In this document: positions 1-5,144 of the stretch, one piece after another
Layout: the number at the start of each line of letters is the position of its first letter
Numbering within the stretch: position 1 is the first letter of the stretch
Origin: Deltaproteobacteria bacterium
GTDB lineage: Bacteria; Desulfobacterota; Desulfomonilia; UBA1062
Length of the DNA stretch: 5,686 bases
Reading direction: 5' to 3'
Assembly (NCBI GenBank): GCA_003643935.1
Contig: QMLJ01000099.1
Location: 1-5,686, forward strand
Made by a program: the position numbers and the translations under genes
Notes under the pieces: generated by a model
What the model was told of the DNA's origin: nothing
The model's input: the letters and a program-made list of their open reading frames with translations, nothing else
Database searches by the model: none

Positions 1-660
1 GAAAACACCTTGAAGTCCCTTTGCGATGAAAAAGAGGAGTACAAGGTCTTCGGCATGGATATCTCAGAGACCAATATAGAATATGCCAGGAAATTAAACG
101 AGGAGGTTGGATCAGAGATAGTATTTTTTGCACGCGACATGAATACAATCCCATTTCAGCCAGATACTTTTCACCTGGTAAATACGACTGATGCATCTTA
201 TCTCAACTTCAGGCATAGAAGGCCTTTCTATATCGCCGAGATCGCAAGGGTGCTAAGGCCTGGTATTGGTAGGGCTTGCGTAACAAACCCAAATGAGAAT
301 ACCACTTTAAAAGAATACAACTATGTGATGATGAGGACTAACTACAGGACTTACTTGAACCCTGTTAATATTATCAGGTCAACTGCCCTTGGAAAGTGTT
401 CCATACATATAGACGCCCTCGCAAAGTTAAGGCCCGACTGGGAGCTGACAACCACCCAGGACATGACCAATTCATTAACCAGGGTTTTAAAGGCTGACAT
501 CATTGATATAAACAACTGGCCGAGACAAGGAGGTCCCTCAATATACAGTGGTTTTACCTTTGCAGTAAATGACAGGACAAAAAAAGAACTCACTAAGTAC
601 ATCGAGTTTAGAGACGCCCGGAGAGACGAGGAAGGCTGGATCAATATTGAGAACATTTAA
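1..660 (+). CDS. Class I SAM-dependent methyltransferase, 5'-truncated by the window edge
   Basis: The frame is open from base 1 (Glu-Asn-Thr...) to the TAA at 658-660, giving 219 visible residues. The fold is that of a Rossmann-type methyltransferase entered after motif I. VFGMDIS (about visible residues 16-22) is the beta-2 strand with the acidic residue that normally binds the SAM ribose. FFARDMNTIPFQPDTFHLV (about 42-60) matches the motif with the adenine-contacting acid followed by the beta-4 strand. EIARVLRPG (about 80-88) is the usual helix before beta-5. The glycine-rich motif I should lie just upstream, so the TTG at base 10 is very unlikely to be the true start. The C-terminal 110 residues carry no motif I recognise, so the substrate is unknown. 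The gene is separated from the downstream cluster by 271 bp holding a promoter candidate and a terminator, so it is probably a separate transcription unit. Family is fairly sure; function is not. Confidence 0.82.
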   Translation, partial: ENTLKSLCDEKEEYKVFGMDISETNIEYARKLNEEVGSEIVFFARDMNTIPFQPDTFHLVNTTDASYLNFRHRRPFYIAEIARVLRPGIGRACVTNPNENTTLKEYNYVMMRTNYRTYLNPVNIIRSTALGKCSIHIDALAKLRPDWELTTTQDMTNSLTRVLKADIIDINNWPRQGGPSIYSGFTFAVNDRTKKELTKYIEFRDARRDEEGWINIENI

Positions 661-717
661 TCTGTTGAGTCTCTTAAAGGGATAATCCAATAGACCAACC
701 TGGCCTGGCCGATCAAG

Positions 718-729
718 CAGGGTTCCCTG
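718..729. repeat. Short inverted repeat upstream of the promoter candidate
   Basis: CAGGG-TT-CCCTG is a perfect 5-bp inverted repeat with a 2-base centre, 15 bp upstream of the TTGACA hexamer. The centre is too short for a stable RNA hairpin, so a DNA-binding half-site pair is the more sensible reading. Palindromes this short arise by chance, so this is only a candidate operator. Confidence 0.2.
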
Positions 730-744
730 ATGGATAGAAAGTTC

Positions 745-773
745 TTGACATGTGAGGTGCATGTATTGATAAA
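745..773 (+). promoter_or_regulatory. Candidate sigma70-type promoter for the ior cluster
   Basis: A perfect -35 hexamer TTGACA (745-750) is followed after exactly 17 bp by GATAAA (768-773, four of six matches to TATAAT), within an AT-rich stretch. Transcription would start near 779-781. Some promoter must lie upstream of the terminator at 863-899, because only about 30 bp separate that terminator from iorA and they contain no promoter-like pair. One conflict: a start near 780 leaves almost no 5' untranslated RNA before the leader ORF at 784 and would cut into its possible Shine-Dalgarno (AAAGG, 777-781). A weaker -10-like GATAAT at 681-686 lacks a good -35 partner. Confidence 0.45.
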
Positions 774-783
774 TATAAAGGCT

Positions 784-846
784 ATGATGGATAAAGGCTT
801 TTTATTCTTTAGCTATATGTATTTTAAAATAAGGGTTTGCCCATAG
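784..846 (+). CDS. Putative aromatic-rich leader peptide (20 aa) of an attenuator
   Basis: A short ORF starts with tandem ATG codons (784 and 787) and ends at TAG 844-846. Its centre reads FLFFSYMYF (799-825): four Phe and two Tyr within nine codons, followed by KIRVCP. Leader peptides of amino-acid operons, such as E. coli pheL, are short ORFs with runs of the regulating amino acid placed before a terminator. This one sits 16 nt before a strong terminator and in front of genes for aryl-pyruvate metabolism. A weak Shine-Dalgarno AAAGG (777-781) lies 5 nt before the second ATG. The same frame is open upstream to another ATG at 730, which would give 38 residues with the same aromatic C-terminal part; its ribosome site is also weak. 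The region is T-rich, which favours Phe codons by chance, so the peptide needs translation evidence or conservation. It is expected to act only in cis through ribosome position, with no function of its own. Confidence 0.55.
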   Translation: MMDKGFLFFSYMYFKIRVCP

Positions 847-856
847 GCTTATCCTT
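831..856 (+). promoter_or_regulatory. Predicted protector (1:2-type) hairpin of the leader
   Basis: AAGGGT (831-836) pairs with ATCCTT (851-856), with one G-U pair. After a 2x2 internal loop, GCC (839-841) pairs with GGC (846-848) around a CATA loop. This hairpin would hide segment 841-856, which otherwise forms the antiterminator. Its left arm lies 6-11 nt after the last Phe codon (823-825), so a ribosome held at Tyr13 or Phe14 would reach over it. Pairing was worked out by eye, without an energy calculation. Confidence 0.4.
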
Positions 857-879
857 CGGTGTAAAAAAGGAGGCCATGG
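841..879 (+). promoter_or_regulatory. Predicted antiterminator hairpin
   Basis: Segment 841-856 (CCATaGGCttaTCCTT) is an imperfect copy of the terminator's right arm, which begins CCATGGCCTCCTT at 883. It can therefore pair with the terminator's left arm: CCAT 841-844 with ATGG 876-879, GGC 846-848 with GCC 873-875, and TCCTT 852-856 with AAGGA 867-871. That gives 12 base pairs around a 10-nt loop (857-866). Forming it excludes the terminator. It is transcribed before the terminator is complete, as attenuation requires. Seen directly: the sequence complementarity. Inferred: that it forms in the cell. Confidence 0.5.
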
Positions 880-899
880 GTACCATGGCCTCCTTTTTT
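863..899 (+). terminator. Strong intrinsic terminator in the iorA leader
   Basis: A perfect 17-bp inverted repeat (863-879 with 883-899) has a 3-nt loop (880-882). It is made of an 11-bp GC-rich stem, GGAGGCCATGG with its complement, flanked by A6 on the left and T6 on the right. The T6 after the GC-rich stem is the classic Rho-independent signal, and the A6/T6 symmetry makes it potentially active in both directions. It could end transcripts of the upstream methyltransferase. Because it lies 32 bp before the iorA ATG and downstream of the only good promoter candidate, it more likely also acts as the conditional terminator of the ior leader. Confidence 0.92.
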
Positions 900-918
900 A
901 TTGTATGCATATCTTCTT

Positions 919-925
919 GAAGAGG
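919..925 (+). promoter_or_regulatory. Ribosome binding site deciding the iorA start
   Basis: GAAGAGG ends 6 nt before the ATG at 932. The alternative in-frame ATG at 905 sits immediately behind the terminator T-tract with no purine-rich site, so 932 is the better start. Confidence 0.75.
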
Positions 926-931
926 TTTGAT

Positions 932-2659
932 ATGAAAAAGATATTAAGTGGAAATGAGGCAATAGCAAGGGGCGCCATGGAAGCAGGCGTACGCTTCGCC
1001 TCTGCCTACCCAGGCACACCTAGCACCGAGATACTGGAGACCATTGCCAAGGAATTTCCCCAGATACACGCAGAGTGGACGCCCAATGAGAAGGTAGCCC
1101 TTGAGGTTGCAGCAGGTGCATCCTATGCTGGTGCAAGGGCCCTTGCAGCCATGAAGCACGTGGGTGTTAACGTAGCAGCGGATCCACTGATGACTTTGCC
1201 TTACACCTATATTAGGGGTGGCCTTGTACTGGTGAGTGCGGATGATCCTGACTTATTCTCGTCGCAGAACGAACAGGATAACCGTAACTATGCAAGGTTT
1301 GCAAAGATACCCATGATGGAACCCGCTTCCTCTGCAGAGGCAAAGGACTTTGTAAAGGCGGCCTATAGATTGAGCGAGGAATTCTCAACCCCAGTAATGC
1401 TTCGTACTACGACACGCATATCACATTCAAAGGGTATTGTGGAGTTGGGAGAACCAGAGGATCCGGCTGAAGCATCTCTTGAAAGGCATCCTGCGGAATG
1501 GGTGATGTTACCTGCGAATGCAAGGAGAAGGCACCCTGTGATTGAGGACAGGCTCAAGAGGCTTACAGATTTCTCAAATAGTTCAAGATTTAATTTCATA
1601 GAGATAAACGATACCTCCATGGGTATAATAGCATCAGGGGCTGCGTACCAGTATGCAAGGGAGGCCTTCCCGGATGCATCTTTCCTTAAGCTCGGACTCT
1701 CTTATCCAATACCGGATCTGCTTGTGCGCGAATTTGCTGCAAAGGTAAAAGATCTGTGGATAGTGGAAGAGCTGGATCCATTTATTGAGAACCAGGTAAG
1801 AGAACTTGGCATAGAATGCCACGGAAAGGATCGCATACCCTTATGCGGTGAATTAAGCCCTGACATTGTAAGGGATGCTGTCTTGGGTGCTGAGAAGAAA
1901 GGTGCAAAGCCCTTAAATCTCCCTGTCAGGCCACCAAACATGTGTCCAGGGTGTCCTCACAGGGGAATATTGTGGGCGCTTAAGAAAAACAAGTGCTTTA
2001 TTGCAGGGGATATCGGGTGCTACACCCTGGGTTTCTTGCCCCCGCTCGATGCAATTGATACCTGCCTTTGCATGGGGGCTGGTATAAACCATGCCCACGG
2101 CATGTCAAAAGTACTCGGTGATGGCAAGAAAAAAATAGCGGCTGTAATAGGGGATTCCACATTTTTTCATTCAGGTATGACCGGGCTACTGAATCTGGCC
2201 TACAACAGGGGCGTTGCACTCATTGTCATACTGGATAACAGGACTACCGCCATGACAGGTGCTCAAGACCACCCAGGCACTGGCGTCACCCTTGATGGAA
2301 GCAAGAACATAGACATAGACATGGAGGGGCTTGTACGTGCCCTTGGAATTAATTGGGTTCAAAGTATTGATCCGTATGACGTTGCCATGGCAAGACAGAA
2401 GGTGAAAGAGGCGTTGGAACAGGATGGACCCGCCGTGATAATATCTTCTGCTCCGTGTGCACTGCTCCCTTCCAGGAAGGTACCTGGAGTACCCCTTAGG
2501 GTGGATGCCGACAAGTGCACGGGTTGTAAGGTCTGCCTGGCCATTGGCTGTCCCTCCATAGAATTCAAGGACAAAAAGGCCATTATACTGGATACATGTA
2601 CTGGTTGTGGCATATGTAAGGCCATATGCCCATTTGATGCCATCGGGGGTGATGTATGA
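932..2659 (+). CDS. iorA: Indolepyruvate:ferredoxin oxidoreductase, alpha subunit
   Basis: This is the large, thiamine-diphosphate-binding subunit of a cytoplasmic enzyme that converts aryl pyruvates (indolepyruvate, phenylpyruvate, 4-hydroxyphenylpyruvate) plus CoA to aryl-acetyl-CoA and CO2, reducing ferredoxin; the reaction is reversible. From the ATG at 932 it has 575 residues, within the family's usual range. The N-terminal pyrimidine-binding domain opens with SGNEAIARGA and carries YPGTPST (26-32) and the TPNEKVALE segment. CPGCPHRG (338-345) and GDIGCYTLG (359-367) are IorA signatures. The ThDP/Mg motif runs from GDS (407-409) to DN (435-436), at normal spacing. The C-terminus is a two-cluster ferredoxin domain. 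Cys 529/532/535/540 has the longer CxxCxxCx4CP spacing that I recall as usual for the first IorA cluster; Cys 556/559/562/566 is a standard CxxCxxCx3CP set. An upstream in-frame ATG at 905 would add nine residues but lacks a ribosome site. The gene overlaps iorB by 4 bp. Family assignment is near certain; preference among aryl pyruvates cannot be read from sequence. Confidence 0.96.
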   Translation: MKKILSGNEAIARGAMEAGVRFASAYPGTPSTEILETIAKEFPQIHAEWTPNEKVALEVAAGASYAGARALAAMKHVGVNVAADPLMTLPYTYIRGGLVLVSADDPDLFSSQNEQDNRNYARFAKIPMMEPASSAEAKDFVKAAYRLSEEFSTPVMLRTTTRISHSKGIVELGEPEDPAEASLERHPAEWVMLPANARRRHPVIEDRLKRLTDFSNSSRFNFIEINDTSMGIIASGAAYQYAREAFPDASFLKLGLSYPIPDLLVREFAAKVKDLWIVEELDPFIENQVRELGIECHGKDRIPLCGELSPDIVRDAVLGAEKKGAKPLNLPVRPPNMCPGCPHRGILWALKKNKCFIAGDIGCYTLGFLPPLDAIDTCLCMGAGINHAHGMSKVLGDGKKKIAAVIGDSTFFHSGMTGLLNLAYNRGVALIVILDNRTTAMTGAQDHPGTGVTLDGSKNIDIDMEGLVRALGINWVQSIDPYDVAMARQKVKEALEQDGPAVIISSAPCALLPSRKVPGVPLRVDADKCTGCKVCLAIGCPSIEFKDKKAIILDTCTGCGICKAICPFDAIGGDV

Positions 2660-3219
2660 ACGTTATAATGGCAGGCGTTGGAGGGCAAGGCATAATACTG
2701 GCATCTGACATACTAACTGAAGTGGCCATGCGCCATGGCTACGATGTGAAGAAGTCGGAGATACACGGTATGGCTCAGAGAGGAGGCAGTGTGATGTCTC
2801 ATGTTCGTTTCTCCAAGCAGGTGTTCTCACCCATAATCCCTAGGGGAGAATGCGATATACTCCTGTCTTTCGAAGAGCTTGAGACAGCCAGGTATCTTGA
2901 ATTCCTGAAACCCGGTGCATGGATTGTAATAAACAGGTACAGGTTGCCACCGCCCACGGTAAGCATAGGGAAAGAAGAGTACCCTGATGTGGAAGGTATT
3001 GTGAGGGAAAAAACGCAAAGGTTCATGTTTGTGGAGGCGGACAATATTGCCCTGTCCTTGGGGAACAGAAGGGTCTTGAATTCCGTGTTGCTGGGTGTGT
3101 TGTCCACCTTGCTCGAGCCTGACGTGGCCACTTGGGAGGAATGCATAGCCGTAAAACTCCCTGAGAAGGTAAGGGATATAAACATACAGGCCTTTAGGAA
3201 GGGGAGGGAGACAAAATAA
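2656..3219 (+). CDS. iorB: Indolepyruvate:ferredoxin oxidoreductase, beta subunit
   Basis: This 187-residue protein is the small partner of IorA and corresponds to the gamma domain of pyruvate:ferredoxin oxidoreductases. It packs against the ThDP-binding subunit, and the domain is generally linked to CoA and substrate handling. Signatures are GVGGQGII (7-14) at the first beta strand and turn, [11 protein letters not shown] (34-44), and [12 protein letters not shown] (136-147), all typical of IorB. Its length fits stand-alone IorB proteins; the longer fused forms are not seen here. The ATG overlaps the iorA stop as ATGA (2656-2659), with GGGGGTGA (2645-2652) just before it inside iorA. This suggests translational coupling and equal subunit amounts. 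The stop codon lies in an A/T-rich block before the ligase gene. Assignment is very secure because both subunits are adjacent and intact. Confidence 0.95.
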   Translation: MNVIMAGVGGQGIILASDILTEVAMRHGYDVKKSEIHGMAQRGGSVMSHVRFSKQVFSPIIPRGECDILLSFEELETARYLEFLKPGAWIVINRYRLPPPTVSIGKEEYPDVEGIVREKTQRFMFVEADNIALSLGNRRVLNSVLLGVLSTLLEPDVATWEECIAVKLPEKVRDINIQAFRKGRETK

Positions 3220-3230
3220 AAATAAAAATA
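3213..3230 (+). repeat. A/T-rich hexamer repeat at the iorB-ligase junction
   Basis: Three successive A-tract units (AAAAT, AAAAAT, AAAAAT) span the iorB stop codon and end just before the ligase Shine-Dalgarno GGAGG (3239-3243). Such unstructured A/U-rich RNA can act as a standby or S1-binding site that aids translation, but here it may be only a low-complexity spacer. There is no hairpin before it, so it is not a terminator. Confidence 0.4.
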
Positions 3231-3250
3231 AGATTAGAGGAGGTTGTCGT

Positions 3251-4552
3251 ATGATATTCAATGAGGAGTTTGAGACGTTACCAAGGGAGGCACTGGAGGC
3301 ACTACAGCTCAAGAGACTAAAGCAAGTAGTCCAGAGGGTATACCACACGGTAGGCTTCTACAGGAAGGCCTTTGATGATGCAGGCGTTAAGCCTGAAGAC
3401 ATAAAGACACTGGACGATCTGAAAAGACTACCGTTCACCACAAAGCAGGACCTCAGGGATAACTATCCGTTCGGTATGTTTTCCGTACCCATGAGCAACG
3501 TGGTGAGGATTCATGCATCTTCAGGGACAACAGGGAGGCCCACGGTGGTAGGCTACACCAAGAGGGACATAGACATGTGGGCAGAGCTAATGGCAAGGTG
3601 CTTTGCAGCTGCAGGACTTACGAAGAACGACATAATACACAACGCGTATGGCTATGGTCTCTTTACAGGAGGGCTCGGTGCCCATTACGGTGCTGAGAGG
3701 CTTGGGGCCAGTGTTATTCCCATGTCAGGGGGCAACACGAAGAAGCAAATAATGATACTACAGGACTTTGGTCCCACCGCTATTTGCTGCACCCCTTCTT
3801 ATGCCTTGTACCTGGCTGAAGTTGGAGAGGAGATGGGTATGGATATGCGTTCTCTGAGGCTCAGGGTTGGTGTACTCGGGGCTGAGCCGTGGAGCGAGAA
3901 GATGAGGCAGGAGATAGAAAACAAACTTGACATCATGGCACTTAATATCTACGGTCTTTCCGAGGTATTAGGCCCTGGCGTATCCATGGAATGTGCAGAA
4001 GGCAGGAATGGCCTTCACGTATTCGAGGATCACTTCATAGTGGAAGTCATAAACCCTCAGACCGGCGAGGTCCTGCCTTACGGAGAGGAGGGTGAGCTGG
4101 TATTTACGACCCTCACAAAGGAGGCGTTTCCGCTTATCCGATACAGGACCAGAGACATATCCAGGCTCATGCCAGAGACGTGCAAGTGCGGAAGGACATT
4201 CGTGAGGATGGACAGGGTCTCCGGCCGCAGTGATGACATGCTTATCATAAGGGGTGTGAACGTGTTCCCATCCCAGATTGAGAGTGTGCTTATGGATGTA
4301 GAGGGTCTTGAACCGCACTATCAGCTCATAGTAGCAAGGGAAGGTGCCCTTGATACGCTTGAGGTGCAGGTAGAGGTAAGCGAAAAGATATTCTCCGACG
4401 AGGTGAGAAAACTACAAGACATGGAGAAGAGGATTGCAAAGGATATAAAGGATTACCTGGGGGTGACTGCAAAGGTGAAACTCGTTGAGCCAAAGACACT
4501 CAAAAGATTCGAGGGTAAGGCACAGCGGGTTATAGACAAGAGAAATATTTAA
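3251..4552 (+). CDS. paaK: Phenylacetate-CoA ligase family protein (aryl-acetate:CoA ligase, AMP-forming)
   Basis: This cytoplasmic adenylate-forming enzyme of 433 residues matches the usual PaaK length of about 430-440. It activates an aryl acetate (phenylacetate, indoleacetate or similar) with ATP and CoA to the CoA thioester and AMP. The ATP-binding loop is [10 protein letters not shown] (89-98). [11 protein letters not shown] (133-143) and GAEPWSE (210-216) are PaaK-family segments, and YGLSE (234-238) is the adenine-binding motif. RYRTRD (297-302) carries the ribose-binding Asp, with CKCGR (311-315) just after it. [11 protein letters not shown] (325-335) is the hinge into the C-terminal domain, and EGKAQR near the end supplies the catalytic Lys423. 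All key residues are present. The start at 3251 has GGAGG 7 nt upstream. Sitting directly after iorAB, the enzyme shares aryl-acetyl-CoA with that complex. It could supply CoA esters for reductive carboxylation or handle products of aryl-pyruvate oxidation. The symbol follows the family; the exact aryl acid is unknown. Confidence 0.9.
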   Translation: MIFNEEFETLPREALEALQLKRLKQVVQRVYHTVGFYRKAFDDAGVKPEDIKTLDDLKRLPFTTKQDLRDNYPFGMFSVPMSNVVRIHASSGTTGRPTVVGYTKRDIDMWAELMARCFAAAGLTKNDIIHNAYGYGLFTGGLGAHYGAERLGASVIPMSGGNTKKQIMILQDFGPTAICCTPSYALYLAEVGEEMGMDMRSLRLRVGVLGAEPWSEKMRQEIENKLDIMALNIYGLSEVLGPGVSMECAEGRNGLHVFEDHFIVEVINPQTGEVLPYGEEGELVFTTLTKEAFPLIRYRTRDISRLMPETCKCGRTFVRMDRVSGRSDDMLIIRGVNVFPSQIESVLMDVEGLEPHYQLIVAREGALDTLEVQVEVSEKIFSDEVRKLQDMEKRIAKDIKDYLGVTAKVKLVEPKTLKRFEGKAQRVIDKRNI

Positions 4553-4561
4553 GGAGGAGGT
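4550..4561 (+). promoter_or_regulatory. Extended Shine-Dalgarno fused to the ligase stop codon
   Basis: TAAGGAGGAGGT contains the ligase stop codon TAA as its first three bases and a near-ideal anti-16S complement. It ends 7 nt before the ACT gene ATG (4569). Terminating ribosomes thus sit on the next gene's binding site, favouring reinitiation. The identical 12-mer recurs at 5127-5138. Confidence 0.8.
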
Positions 4562-4568
4562 TTGGCCA

Positions 4569-5000
4569 ATGAAGGTGGAACAGATATCCATATTTTTGGA
4601 AAACAAGCCAGGTGGTTTAGCCCAGGTTACCCGGGTATTAAAAGAAAGAGATATAAACATCAGGGCATTATCCCTGGCAGATACCACGGACTTCGGCATA
4701 CTCAGACTTATAGTGGACAAGGTTCAGGAGGCAAGGGATGTACTGAAGAATGAAGGATTCACGGTTGGTCGCACCGAAGTGGTGGCAGTAGAGGTCCCTG
4801 ATAGGCCAGGAGGACTTCATATCATTGTGGATGCACTATCAAGTGAAGGGATTAACGTGGAATACATGTATGCCTTTGTGGAGAGAAGTGGTGAGAACGC
4901 CGTGATAATATTCAGGTTCGACGACACAGACAGGGCAATTGAGGTGCTTCAGGAAAAGGGGCTGAGGGTATTACCAGGTGAAAAGGTCTATAGGCTTTGA
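4569..5000 (+). CDS. Tandem ACT-domain amino-acid-binding protein
   Basis: This 143-residue protein consists of two ACT domains and no catalytic or DNA-binding domain. Domain 1 (about 1-70) has [19 protein letters not shown] (13-31) and domain 2 (about 71-143) has [19 protein letters not shown] (79-97). In each, the PGGL turn between strand 1 and helix 1 is the usual ligand-binding position. The two halves look like an internal duplication. Stand-alone double-ACT proteins of this size are commonly encoded next to phenylacetate-CoA ligase genes in anaerobes and archaea (my recollection of family context). The likely role is to bind an amino acid, plausibly an aromatic one, and modulate the adjacent ligase or IorAB by contact. 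That role is inferred; the fold call is firm. The start at 4569 follows a strong Shine-Dalgarno by 8 nt, and the ligase-to-ACT gap is only 16 bp, so they are co-transcribed. Confidence 0.9.
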   Translation: MKVEQISIFLENKPGGLAQVTRVLKERDINIRALSLADTTDFGILRLIVDKVQEARDVLKNEGFTVGRTEVVAVEVPDRPGGLHIIVDALSSEGINVEYMYAFVERSGENAVIIFRFDDTDRAIEVLQEKGLRVLPGEKVYRL

Positions 5001-5025
5001 TCTTGTGGTTGTTTGGAAGTATATG
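4997..5025 (+). promoter_or_regulatory. Weak promoter candidate upstream of the binding-protein gene
   Basis: TTGATC (4997-5002, overlapping the ACT gene stop) and TATATG (5020-5025) are 17 bp apart, each matching four of six consensus bases. The 144-bp gap 5001-5144 has no T-tract terminator; the only hairpin seen is TGTG-TTGC-CACA (5028-5039), which is too weak. The livK-like gene may therefore be read from upstream, from this promoter, or from both. Confidence 0.2.
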
Positions 5026-5126
5026 GGTGTGTTGCCACAGGTGTACATTCGATTGGGCATGGGGACATAACAAAGACATCTCGGATTGCATGCTATGTTG
5101 TCTCTCAGCCGTTAACAATAAGTAGA

Positions 5127-5138
5127 TAAGGAGGAGGT
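5127..5138 (+). promoter_or_regulatory. Strong Shine-Dalgarno that fixes the binding-protein start
   Basis: TAAGGAGGAGGT is identical to the 12-mer before the ACT gene. Its GGAGG core ends 7 nt before the ATG at 5145. Confidence 0.8.
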
Positions 5139-5144
5139 ATAAGG

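Noticed and set aside
10..12. TTG at base 10 as start of the methyltransferase
   Set aside because: The frame stays open to base 1, and the SAM-binding motif I must precede the first visible residues, so the gene begins outside the window.
780..904. T-box or metabolite riboswitch in the iorA leader
   Set aside because: I find no T-box core (AGGGTGGNACCGCG-like) and no fold I recognise as a known riboswitch class. The leader is also short, so a peptide-based attenuator explains the elements better.
905..931. Upstream in-frame ATG for iorA at 905
   Set aside because: It directly follows the terminator T-tract without a ribosome site. IorA proteins typically begin near the KKILSGNEAIARGA segment, and 932 has GAAGAGG at good spacing.
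2827..3348. Minus-strand open frame of 173 codons across iorB and the ligase start
   Set aside because: It overlaps two well-supported genes on the opposite strand, has no ribosome site or recognisable motif, and crosses the intergenic gap.
4562..4753. Plus-strand open frame overlapping the ACT gene start in another frame
   Set aside because: The ACT frame has two clear domains and the correctly spaced ribosome site; this frame is low in recognisable features.
5001..5144. Terminator between the ACT gene and the livK-like gene
   Set aside because: Only a 4-bp stem at 5028-5039 is present and no T-tract follows it.
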